Positions 27,242 through 35,525 of a stretch of DNA of 64,000 bases are shown in pieces. How positions within the stretch are numbered: the first letter of the stretch is position 1; every line of letters starts with the position of its first letter. The DNA is from CAJMNU01 sp905214855 (GTDB lineage Bacteria; Bacillota; Clostridia; Lachnospirales; Lachnospiraceae): the NCBI GenBank assembly GCA_937890595.1, contig CALADM010000025.1, positions 186,001 through 250,000 of the forward strand, written 5' to 3'. The position numbers and the translations under genes were made by a program. The notes under the pieces are model-generated. The model ran no database searches. It was not told where the DNA came from and saw nothing but the letters and a program-made list of their open reading frames with translations.

Positions 27242-28153
27242 CTATCTGTGATCTGCCATTAATGTCACCATAACCGCTTTTTGTGCATGGAGACGGTTCT
27301 CTGCCTCCTCAAAAATCTCATCTGCATGTTCTTCGAATATCTTTTCTGTAATTTCCTGTCCTCGATAAGCCGGAAGACAATGCTGTACCATAGCTCCAGG
27401 CTTTGCCACTGCCATCAATTCATCATTGATCTGATATCCTGAAAATATCTTCTTGCGCATCTCTTTTTCATCTTCTTGTCCCATAGATGCCCATGTATCT
27501 GTAAATACAACATCTGCATCAACTGCTGCCTGTATAGGATCTTCCGTCCAGAAGAAGTTCGGTTTAGAGGCGGCAAATTCAAGTACTTGCGAATCTGGCT
27601 TATGGTCATTTGGAGTTGCAACAGATACTTTCATTCCCATTTTTAGACCGCCGACGATCAGAGAATTCGCCATATTATTTCCATCTCCAATATAACACAT
27701 CTTCAAACCTTCCAGCTTACCGAATTTTTCACGGATCGTCATAAGATCTGCCAGAACCTGACATGGATGACAGAAATCTGTCAGACCATTGATGATCGGA
27801 ATTGTCCCTACCTTTGCCAATTCTTCTACTTCTTTTTGCTCATAGGTACGGATCATAATTCCATCCAGATAGCGCGAAAGGACTCTTGCCGTATCCTGTA
27901 TTGGCTCTCCTCTTCCAATCTGCAGATCACGGGAAGATAAAAATAAGGGCTGCCCGCCTAACTGATAGATTCCAGCCTCAAATGAAACCCTTGTTCTTGT
28001 CGAAGACTTCTGAAAGATCAGACCGATTGACTTACCTGCCAAATACGGATGGGGAATATTATGTTTTCTTTCATATTTCAATTGATCTGCCAGATCAAGG
28101 ATTTCTTTGATCTCCTCTTTTGAACAATCTAACAATTTTAATAAATGTTTCAT
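27242..28153 (-). CDS. argF: Ornithine carbamoyltransferase
   Basis: Makes citrulline from ornithine and carbamoyl phosphate. It has 303 residues with the carbamoyl-phosphate site SSTRTR, the HPCQVLAD motif and the ornithine-site HCLP near the C-terminus. It is the last gene of the arginine operon, and its ATG abuts the argD stop. The operon context argues for the anabolic enzyme over a catabolic ArcB. Confidence 0.97.
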   Translation of the reverse strand: MKHLLKLLDCSKEEIKEILDLADQLKYERKHNIPHPYLAGKSIGLIFQKSSTRTRVSFEAGIYQLGGQPLFLSSRDLQIGRGEPIQDTARVLSRYLDGIMIRTYEQKEVEELAKVGTIPIINGLTDFCHPCQVLADLMTIREKFGKLEGLKMCYIGDGNNMANSLIVGGLKMGMKVSVATPNDHKPDSQVLEFAASKPNFFWTEDPIQAAVDADVVFTDTWASMGQEDEKEMRKKIFSGYQINDELMAVAKPGAMVQHCLPAYRGQEITEKIFEEHADEIFEEAENRLHAQKAVMVTLMADHR

Positions 28154-29332
28154 CTAAAACACTCCTCTCATCTTTTCAATCGCCTCGTCTATCTCCTCAT
28201 AAGTAATAGTCAAAGGCGGAAGCAGACGGATTACATCTTTACCGGCTGTCAAAACCAAAACTCCATGTTGCATACAACCAGCAGCTATTTGGGCACGTTC
28301 GTCCTCTTTTACCACAATCCCCAGCATCAGCCCCATACCACGCACATCTAAAATTTTTCCTGTTGAGATCTCCAAAAGACGTTTTTTTAGATACTCGCCT
28401 TTTTCTATGACTTCCTGTAAAAACTTCGGCTGATTTACGATAGAAAGAACGGCATTGGCTGCTGCTGTGCATAGCGGAGTTCCTCCAAATGTTGTAGCAT
28501 GAGTACCTGGTGTTAAAACATCTTCACACTTTTTAGATGCCATTACAGCACCAATAGGAACACCACCGCCAAGTCCCTTTGCCATTGTCACAATGTCTGG
28601 CTGGATTTCATATTGTTCAAAACAGAACAAAGATCCTGTTCGCCCGATTCCAGTCTGAACTTCATCTATGATCAAAAGAAGATCCTGTTCTTTGCAAAAC
28701 TTAGCCACTCCCTGTACAAATTCCTTTTCCATAGGGCAGACACCGCCCTCTCCCTGAATCAGTTCCATCATAACAGCACAAACTGTTTTATCTGCTTTTT
28801 CTTTCACATCTTCTAGCGAATTTGCCTGTGCATAGACAAACCCCTCTGTAAATGGGAAAAAATATTGATGGAATTTATCCTGTCCAGTTGCTTTTAAAGT
28901 TGTCACGGTACGCCCATGAAAAGAATTATTCAATGTGATGATTGTACTTCTTCCCTCACCATAGCGGTCATAAGAATATTTTCTTGCCAATTTAATTGCT
29001 CCCTCATTGGCTTCTGCTCCGGAATTGGCAAAGAAAACTTTTCCCATGCCGCAGGATGTAACCAATGTTTTTGCAGTCTGAACCATCGGCTCTGTCAAAA
29101 ACAGATTAGAAATATGGATCAATTTTCCTGCCTGTTCCTGAATGGCAGATAGCAGCTTTTCCTCAGCATATCCCACGCTGCATACACCGATTCCAGAAGT
29201 CAGATCTACATACCGTTTCCCTTCCAAATCCCAGAGAATAGCGCCTTTTCCATGATCGATCGCAATGGAAAAACGTCCATATGTATTCATCACATACGTC
29301 TGTTCTTCCTGTTTTAATTCCTCATATGTCAT
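28154..29332 (-). CDS. argD: Acetylornithine aminotransferase
   Basis: PLP enzyme converting N-acetylglutamate semialdehyde to N-acetylornithine. It has 392 residues, a class III aminotransferase. Visible features are FFANSGAEANEGAIKLAR, the PLP pocket LLIIDEVQTGIGRTG and the Schiff-base Lys in TMAKGLGGGVPIGA. It sits between argB and argF. Confidence 0.97.
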   Translation of the reverse strand: MTYEELKQEEQTYVMNTYGRFSIAIDHGKGAILWDLEGKRYVDLTSGIGVCSVGYAEEKLLSAIQEQAGKLIHISNLFLTEPMVQTAKTLVTSCGMGKVFFANSGAEANEGAIKLARKYSYDRYGEGRSTIITLNNSFHGRTVTTLKATGQDKFHQYFFPFTEGFVYAQANSLEDVKEKADKTVCAVMMELIQGEGGVCPMEKEFVQGVAKFCKEQDLLLIIDEVQTGIGRTGSLFCFEQYEIQPDIVTMAKGLGGGVPIGAVMASKKCEDVLTPGTHATTFGGTPLCTAAANAVLSIVNQPKFLQEVIEKGEYLKKRLLEISTGKILDVRGMGLMLGIVVKEDERAQIAAGCMQHGVLVLTAGKDVIRLLPPLTITYEEIDEAIEKMRGVF

Positions 29333-29366
29333 TGTTTTTCCTTTCCTGCTTTCCTCTTTTTAAGAT

Positions 29367-30233
29367 TTAATAAAACATTGTTCCTACACCATCATCACTC
29401 AAAAGCTCAATTAAGATAGAATGCATCACACGACCATCCTGAATATTGGCACGTTCTACCCCCTGACGGACTGCCTCCACACAGCACGCCACTTTGGGAA
29501 TCATTCCTCCAGAAATAATTCCTTCTTTCAAAAGAGCAGGAACTTCTGAAACTTTGATCCTGTGGATTGTTGTAGTCTCATCTTTTGGCACACGCATCAA
29601 CCCCGGAACATCTGTGAGAAGGATCAATTTTTTTGCCCCTAAAGCAACTGCCAATTTCTCTGCTGCCGTATCCGCATTCACATTATATGCCGTATCCTCA
29701 TCCATCCCCTGTGCTACAGAAGAGACAACAGGAATATATCCTTTTTCCAGCACATCAAGAACCGGTTTCGGGTTTACCTCTTTGATATCTCCCACATATC
29801 CATATTCTGTTCCGTCTTCATCCTGAAGTTTCACTGCCTGAAACAGACCTCCATCCATACCTCCAAGACCGATCCCCATACCACCTGCTGCCTGAAGCAT
29901 GGTAACTAGATTCTTATTCACTTTTCCGCAGAGAACCATCTGTACAATATCCATAGTCTCTCTGTCTGTATAGCGCAGTCCTTTTATAAAAGTAGACTCT
30001 TTTCCAATTTTTTTCAATAATTCTGAGATTTCTGGTCCTCCTCCGTGTACTAAGACCACTTTGATCCCTACCAGATTTAACAGTACAATATCCTGAATAA
30101 CCGCATTTTTCAGCTCTTCATTGATCATGGCATTTCCGCCATATTTTACCACAATAATATTTCCGTAATACTCCTGAATATATGGCAACGCTTCTACCAG
30201 AATACTTGCCTTCATCTCCGGACTCTTCTCCAT
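29367..30233 (-). CDS. argB: Acetylglutamate kinase
   Basis: Phosphorylates N-acetylglutamate. It has 288 residues of the amino acid kinase fold: VVKYGGNAM at the N-terminus, VLVHGGGPEIS, NADTAAEKLA and ISGGMIPKV. The longer N-terminal helix (MEKSPEMKASILVEALPYIQ) is the type associated with arginine-inhibited hexameric enzymes, which would give feedback control. GGAGG precedes the start. Confidence 0.97.
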   Translation of the reverse strand: MEKSPEMKASILVEALPYIQEYYGNIIVVKYGGNAMINEELKNAVIQDIVLLNLVGIKVVLVHGGGPEISELLKKIGKESTFIKGLRYTDRETMDIVQMVLCGKVNKNLVTMLQAAGGMGIGLGGMDGGLFQAVKLQDEDGTEYGYVGDIKEVNPKPVLDVLEKGYIPVVSSVAQGMDEDTAYNVNADTAAEKLAVALGAKKLILLTDVPGLMRVPKDETTTIHRIKVSEVPALLKEGIISGGMIPKVACCVEAVRQGVERANIQDGRVMHSILIELLSDDGVGTMFY

Positions 30234-30285
30234 CTCTTTGCCTCCTGACCCACTCTTTTTATGTCTTATCTTCTTTTAAACGATA

Positions 30286-31500
30286 TCATGTTCTATAATC
30301 TCCATTGATTTTAACATAATCATAGGTCAAGTCACAACCCCAGCAGGATACTGCCCCATTCCCTTCTGCAAGTTCTACCAAAATCTCTACATCTGGTTCA
30401 CTCAAAATCTTTTTTGCCATCTCTTCATCAAAATCCAGAGCCACGGAATGCTCATATACCTGAATCTTTCCTACTTTAGATACAAAGGATACACTGACAT
30501 TTTCTACTTGAAATCCTGCTTTGGAATATCCCATAGCACAAAGAACACGTCCCCAGTTTGCATCAGCGCCAAACATCGCTGCTTTTACCAGTGAAGAAGA
30601 ACAGATTGATTTTGCTAAGATCTCTGCTGTATCCTCATCTCTCGCCCCCTTTACAGTACAGGTCATCAAGCGTGTTGCTCCCTCACCATCTGCGGCGATC
30701 TTCTTTGCCAGTGTTTCATTGATCCAGTGAAGCGCCTCCAAAAATGTATTATATGCCTCATTTTCTTCAGTAATCTCAGGATTTTCTGCCATACCATTTG
30801 CCAAGATCACACACATATCATTTGTAGAGGTATCCCCGTCTACTGTTACACGATTGTATGTCTTCTTTACATCCTGTCTCAATGCCTTTTGGAGCATCTC
30901 ACTGCTAATCGAACAGTCTGTTGTAATAAAAGAAAGCATCGTTCCCATATTTGGATGGATCATGCCAGAACCTTTGCAGATTCCGCCCATATGACACAAG
31001 ACACCATCAATCTCAAATTCCACTGCAATACTTTTGGGCTCTGTATCTGTTGTCATGATCGCCCATGCAGCTTCCTGAGAACCTTCACATCCTTTTTTTA
31101 AGACAATCTCTCCTACATGTTCTTCAATACATTCTACTTTCAATCTTTGACCAATCACACCAGTTGATGCCACAACAACATCATTTGTATCCATTTGAAG
31201 CATTTTAGCTGCTGCCTCTGCCTCTCTTTTGGCATTTTGTATTCCATCTGGTGCACATGCGTTGGCATTTCCTGAGTTGACAATCACAGCCTTTGCCATC
31301 CCATTCTCTAAATGCTGTTTTGTCACAAGCAATGGAGCTGCCTTCACCTGATTTGTTGTGTATGTTGCAGCTGCATTACAAACCTTTTCTGATACGATTA
31401 AGGCAAGATCATTCTTTTTCATAGATTTTCTGATACCACAATGACAAGCACCTGCCAAAAATCCTTTTGCTGCACATATTCCGCCTTCTATTTTTTTCAT
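30286..31500 (-). CDS. argJ: Bifunctional ornithine acetyltransferase/N-acetylglutamate synthase
   Basis: Recycles the acetyl group from acetylornithine to glutamate. It has 404 residues with the self-cleavage site in GEGATRLMTC, where Thr becomes the new N-terminal nucleophile, as in all ArgJ. SGNANACAPDG and NDMCVILANGMA are also typical. I start at 31500 with GAGGAG 7 nt upstream; the longer frame would add 29 unconserved basic residues and run into argC. No separate argA or argE is seen here, consistent with the cyclic pathway. Confidence 0.96.
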   Translation of the reverse strand: MKKIEGGICAAKGFLAGACHCGIRKSMKKNDLALIVSEKVCNAAATYTTNQVKAAPLLVTKQHLENGMAKAVIVNSGNANACAPDGIQNAKREAEAAAKMLQMDTNDVVVASTGVIGQRLKVECIEEHVGEIVLKKGCEGSQEAAWAIMTTDTEPKSIAVEFEIDGVLCHMGGICKGSGMIHPNMGTMLSFITTDCSISSEMLQKALRQDVKKTYNRVTVDGDTSTNDMCVILANGMAENPEITEENEAYNTFLEALHWINETLAKKIAADGEGATRLMTCTVKGARDEDTAEILAKSICSSSLVKAAMFGADANWGRVLCAMGYSKAGFQVENVSVSFVSKVGKIQVYEHSVALDFDEEMAKKILSEPDVEILVELAEGNGAVSCWGCDLTYDYVKINGDYRT

Positions 31501-31552
31501 TCTCTTTCTCCTCAGCCTTCTGTCTATTTCCTCTCTGTCTTTCTGGGCTTTT

Positions 31553-32494
31553 CTACAAATGCAATCCTCTGGTTTCTTCCATACCAAACATCAGATTCAT
31601 ATTCTGTACTGCTGCTCCAGAAGCTCCTTTACCCAGATTATCAAACAATGCTGTCACAATGGTCTGCTCCTCATGTCCGCACACGATCAATTTAAGACCA
31701 TCTTTACCTGCCATCTGGTTAGCGGCGATCATTGGCGTTTCTCCTCCAAATTCCTCTACCTGAACTACTGTCTGTCCATCATAATACTCCTTGAGCCTTT
31801 TCCATAGCTCAGATGCTGTATAATGTCCGTTTAAAGATGCATTGTGAAGAAGAATGGTTGTTGCCATGCCCTCTTTATAATCATCCACAATAGGACAAAA
31901 GACAGGTGGACTGCTCAAACCACACATGTTCTGTATTTCAGGCAAATGTTTGTGTTTTAAATTTAAACCATATATTCTTGGAGCATACAACTCCTCATCT
32001 TTCTCCTGCACCTCATACTGGGCAATCATTTTCTTTCCTCCACCAGAATATCCTGTAAGAGAAAAAACAGTCAATGGATAATTTTGTGGCAAAATTCCCA
32101 TAGAGACCAAAGGATACACTGATGCGATCACTCCTGTAGCATGGCATCCGGGATTTGCCACCCGTTTGGCTGTTTCTATCAGAGATTTCTGTTTCTTGGA
32201 GAGTTCCGGAAAACCATATACCCAGCCTGGTGCGGTTCTATGAGCGGTGGAAGCATCGATCACTTTTGTCTTGGAATATTCCATCAGGCTGACAGCTTCT
32301 TTTGCAGCAGCATCCGGAAGACATAAAAATACCAGATCTGCCTGATGCATCATCTTTTTTCTTTCTTCCACATCTTTTCTCTTAGATTCTTCAATCAACA
32401 GCAGCTCAATATCTTCTCTGGCTGCCAGTCTGTCATAAATCTGAAGACCTGTCGTTCCTTCTTTTCCATCTATGTATACTTTTGGCTTATTCAT
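31553..32494 (-). CDS. argC: N-acetyl-gamma-glutamyl-phosphate reductase
   Basis: NADPH-dependent reduction of acetylglutamyl phosphate. It has 313 residues, the shorter class of ArgC. The NAD(P) loop is DGKEGTTGLQIYDRL, and the catalytic Cys is in ANPGCHATG. The ATG overlaps the argH stop by 4 nt (ATGA), so translation is coupled. Confidence 0.96.
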   Translation of the reverse strand: MNKPKVYIDGKEGTTGLQIYDRLAAREDIELLLIEESKRKDVEERKKMMHQADLVFLCLPDAAAKEAVSLMEYSKTKVIDASTAHRTAPGWVYGFPELSKKQKSLIETAKRVANPGCHATGVIASVYPLVSMGILPQNYPLTVFSLTGYSGGGKKMIAQYEVQEKDEELYAPRIYGLNLKHKHLPEIQNMCGLSSPPVFCPIVDDYKEGMATTILLHNASLNGHYTASELWKRLKEYYDGQTVVQVEEFGGETPMIAANQMAGKDGLKLIVCGHEEQTIVTALFDNLGKGASGAAVQNMNLMFGMEETRGLHL

Positions 32495-33885
32495 TCTTCC
32501 TCGCCCCTGTTTTTGTCTATAAATTCTTTGATCACCTTGATCTGTCTTGCTACTTCATCCGGTGCAGGACCTCCCACTGCCTTTCGTCCTGCCACACAAG
32601 TTTTCAGGTCAATGGCTTGATATACATCCTTATCAAAGACAGAAGAATGTTCCCTGAATTTTTCCAGTGTTAATTCTTCTAATGTTTTTCCTTTCTGAAT
32701 GCATTCCGCCACCAGATTTCCTGTTATTTTATAGGAATCACGAAATGGGATTCCCTTTTTTGTCAGATAGTCTGCACAGTCTGTCGCATTGATAAATCCT
32801 TTGGAAGCAGCCTTTTTCATGTTTTGCGGCAAAAGTTCCATTGTCTCAAACATTGGAGTAAACACTTCCAAACATTGTTTTACCGTATCAATCGCATCAA
32901 ACATTGCTTCTTTATCTTCCTGCATGTCTTTATTATATGCCAAAGGAAGTGCCTTCAGCATTGTAAACAATGTCATCATAGATCCATAGACACGTCCTGT
33001 CTTTCCTCTGATCAATTCGCAGACATCTGGATTCTTCTTCTGAGGCATGATCGATGAACCTGTAGAATAGGCATCATCCAGTTCTACAAATTTAAATTCC
33101 CATGAACACCATGAAATAATCTCCTCTGAAAGTCTGGAAAGATGCATCATCAAAATGGAAAGATCTGAGCTAAGTTCCAGACAATAATCTCTGTCAGAAA
33201 CTCCGTCCAAAGAATTATCTGTGATACCTGAAAAGCCAAGTTCTTTTGCTGTCATCCAGCGATCGATCGGATAGGTGGTGGATGCCAGAGCGCCAGAACC
33301 CAATGGCATCTCATCCATTCTTTCCAGACAATCCTTCAGTCTCTTTATATCTCGTTTTAACATATTTGCATACGCCATCATGTAATGAGCAAATGTGACA
33401 GGCTGTGCACGCTGAAGATGGGTATAACCAGGCATCACAGTATCCAGATTCTCCCCTGATTTTTTGCAGAGCGCATCCATAAAATCCAAAACCAATTCCA
33501 TGATCTCTTTGATTTCTTTTTTTACATACATTCTCATATCCAGTGCTACCTGATCATTTCTGGATCTTGCTGTATGCAGCCGTTTTCCGGCATTGCCAAT
33601 CTTGTCTGTCAGCATTTTTTCAATATTCATATGGATATCTTCATATTCAAGCGAAAATGTAGTTTTTCCTTCCTGAATCTCAGAGCGTATTTCTAAAAGA
33701 CCAGCAATGATCGCTTCTGCCTCCGCTTTTTCTATGATTCCCTGTTCTCCCAGCATCCTTGCATGAGCTATAGATCCTGTAATATCTTCTTCATACAGAC
33801 GACAATCAAAACGGATAGATGAATTAAAATCATTTACCATAAGATCTGTCTCTTTACCAAAGCGTCCCGCCCACATTTTTGCCAT
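32491..33885 (-). CDS. argH: Argininosuccinate lyase
   Basis: Splits argininosuccinate into arginine and fumarate. It has 464 residues with the fumarase/aspartase signature GSSIMPQKKNPD and the conserved TARSRNDQVALDMR and PGYTHLQRAQPV. AAGGAGA precedes the start. It is the second gene of the operon after argG, 54 nt away. Confidence 0.97.
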   Translation of the reverse strand: MAKMWAGRFGKETDLMVNDFNSSIRFDCRLYEEDITGSIAHARMLGEQGIIEKAEAEAIIAGLLEIRSEIQEGKTTFSLEYEDIHMNIEKMLTDKIGNAGKRLHTARSRNDQVALDMRMYVKKEIKEIMELVLDFMDALCKKSGENLDTVMPGYTHLQRAQPVTFAHYMMAYANMLKRDIKRLKDCLERMDEMPLGSGALASTTYPIDRWMTAKELGFSGITDNSLDGVSDRDYCLELSSDLSILMMHLSRLSEEIISWCSWEFKFVELDDAYSTGSSIMPQKKNPDVCELIRGKTGRVYGSMMTLFTMLKALPLAYNKDMQEDKEAMFDAIDTVKQCLEVFTPMFETMELLPQNMKKAASKGFINATDCADYLTKKGIPFRDSYKITGNLVAECIQKGKTLEELTLEKFREHSSVFDKDVYQAIDLKTCVAGRKAVGGPAPDEVARQIKVIKEFIDKNRGEEE

Positions 33886-33939
33886 ATCTTGTCTCCTTTA
33901 CCATGATCCGTATGTTTTCATCACAATCTTTACATCTTC

Positions 33940-35190
33940 TTATTCTACACTTGGAAAATGATTTCCTGTCTTATTTGCCAGTACCATATCGTTCATGGCA
34001 CGTACCTTGATCGGAAGTCCAAACAGATTGATAAATCCAGCAGAATCTGCCTGATTGTAACAATCGTCTTCACTAAATGTTGCCATATCAGCAGAATACA
34101 AACTATAAGGTGATGTCACTCCTGCTGGGAGAATATTTCCCTTGTATAGTTTCAATTTTACATCTCCGGTTACCGTTTCCTGTGTAGAATCTACAAATGC
34201 GCTCATTGCTTTGCGCAAAGGAGTATACCACTGTCCGTTATACACTAATTCTGCAAATTTTAATGCCAGCTGCTGCTTATAATGCTGTGTTTCCTTATCC
34301 AAAGTGATTTCTTCCAGTTTCTTATGTGCTTCATATAAAACAGCACCTCCCGGAGTCTCATATACGCCACGGCTCTTCATTCCAACCAGACGGTTTTCTA
34401 CAATATCCAAAATACCACATCCATTTGCTCCGCCAATCTCATTCAATTTTTTGATCAGCTCAACACTTCCCATCTCAACACCATCTATTGCAGTTGGGAT
34501 TCCTTTTTCAAAATGTATGGTCACATATGTTGGTGTATCTGGTGCTTGTTCTGGTGATACAGACATCTCCAAAAATCCTTCTTTATTCAATGGAGTTTCG
34601 TTTGCCGGATCCTCCAGATCCATTCCTTCATGGGAAAGGTGCCACAAATTCTTATCTTTTGAATAATTGGTCTCTTTTGTAATCTTTAACGGGATCTGAT
34701 GTTTCTGTGCATATTCGATCTCCTTTTCACGGGAATTCAGTTCCCAGAAACGCCATGGAGCAATAACATCCATCTGTGGTGCAAATGCTTTGATCGCCAG
34801 CTCAAAACGAACCTGATCATTTCCTTTTCCTGTACACCCATGACAGATTGCATCTGCTCCCTCTTTTAAGGCGATCTCTACAATTCTCTTAGCAATGATC
34901 GGACGGGCAAATGATGTTCCCAGAAGATACTGTTCGTATGTTGCGCCTGCCTTCATTGTTGGAATAATATAATCATCTACAAATTCCTGTGTCAAATCTT
35001 CAATATACAGTTTAGAAGCACCTGTCTTTAATGCTTTCTCTTCCAAACCATCCAGTTCTGTTCCCTGTCCTACATTTCCTGACACTGCGATCACTTCACA
35101 TCCATAATGCTCTTTCAGCCAAGGGATCAATACAGAAGTATCCAAACCTCCTGAATATGCTAACACGATTTTATTATATTTCTTTTCCAT
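33940..35190 (-). CDS. argG: Argininosuccinate synthase
   Basis: ATP-dependent joining of citrulline and aspartate. It has 416 residues with the ATP loop LAYSGGLDTSV at the N-terminus and GCTGKGNDQVRFE further on. GAGAGGAG precedes the start. It is the first gene of argGHCJBDF and carries an ARG box over its promoter. Confidence 0.97.
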   Translation of the reverse strand: MEKKYNKIVLAYSGGLDTSVLIPWLKEHYGCEVIAVSGNVGQGTELDGLEEKALKTGASKLYIEDLTQEFVDDYIIPTMKAGATYEQYLLGTSFARPIIAKRIVEIALKEGADAICHGCTGKGNDQVRFELAIKAFAPQMDVIAPWRFWELNSREKEIEYAQKHQIPLKITKETNYSKDKNLWHLSHEGMDLEDPANETPLNKEGFLEMSVSPEQAPDTPTYVTIHFEKGIPTAIDGVEMGSVELIKKLNEIGGANGCGILDIVENRLVGMKSRGVYETPGGAVLYEAHKKLEEITLDKETQHYKQQLALKFAELVYNGQWYTPLRKAMSAFVDSTQETVTGDVKLKLYKGNILPAGVTSPYSLYSADMATFSEDDCYNQADSAGFINLFGLPIKVRAMNDMVLANKTGNHFPSVE

Positions 35191-35250
35191 ATTTTTTCTC
35201 CTCTCATTTCACGATTTCTTATTTGTTGTTTTGTTTGAAGTATTGGCATA

Positions 35251-35279
35251 ATTATACATATATATGAATAAAAATTCAA
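35251..35279 (-). promoter_or_regulatory. argG promoter with ARG box over the -35
   Basis: The minus strand reads TTGAAT, a 17-nt spacer, then TATAAT. The palindrome TGAATAAAAATTCA at 35265-35278 fits the ArgR/AhrC operator pattern (TGNATWWWWATNCA) and overlaps the -35, so arginine-bound ArgR should block RNA polymerase for the whole operon. The argR gene itself is not in the window. Confidence 0.82.
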
Positions 35280-35442
35280 CCCCTTTCTTTATATTTTTTA
35301 ATTTTTATGCATATTTATAATAATTAAGTTTAATTTATACCATTATTATGTATAATATATGTATTTCAGTGTATAAGTATATATATTTTCGACACACACC
35401 TCATTCATCTTTTTTATGTGTTATTTTCCTTCTTTTTGAAAC

Positions 35443-35473
35443 AAAAAGGCTGTGAACCTTCTGATCCACAGCC
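35443..35473 (-). terminator. Intrinsic terminator of the EF-G paralogue
   Basis: On the minus strand GGCTGTG pairs with CACAGCC, followed by five T. It lies about 50 nt after the stop. Confidence 0.82.
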
Positions 35474-35525
35474 CCTATCTATTGCCCCTTATAAAATTAA
35501 GATGCAGTTTGTTTCATAAACTATT

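Larger units (their letters stand above)
35191..35525. other. 335-nt region between argG and the EF-G paralogue
   Basis: Contains the argG promoter and ARG box (35251-35279), a second half-matching site TGCATATTTATAA at 35308-35320, and the terminator of the EF-G paralogue (35443-35473). The rest is very AT-rich with no gene. Confidence 0.7.
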
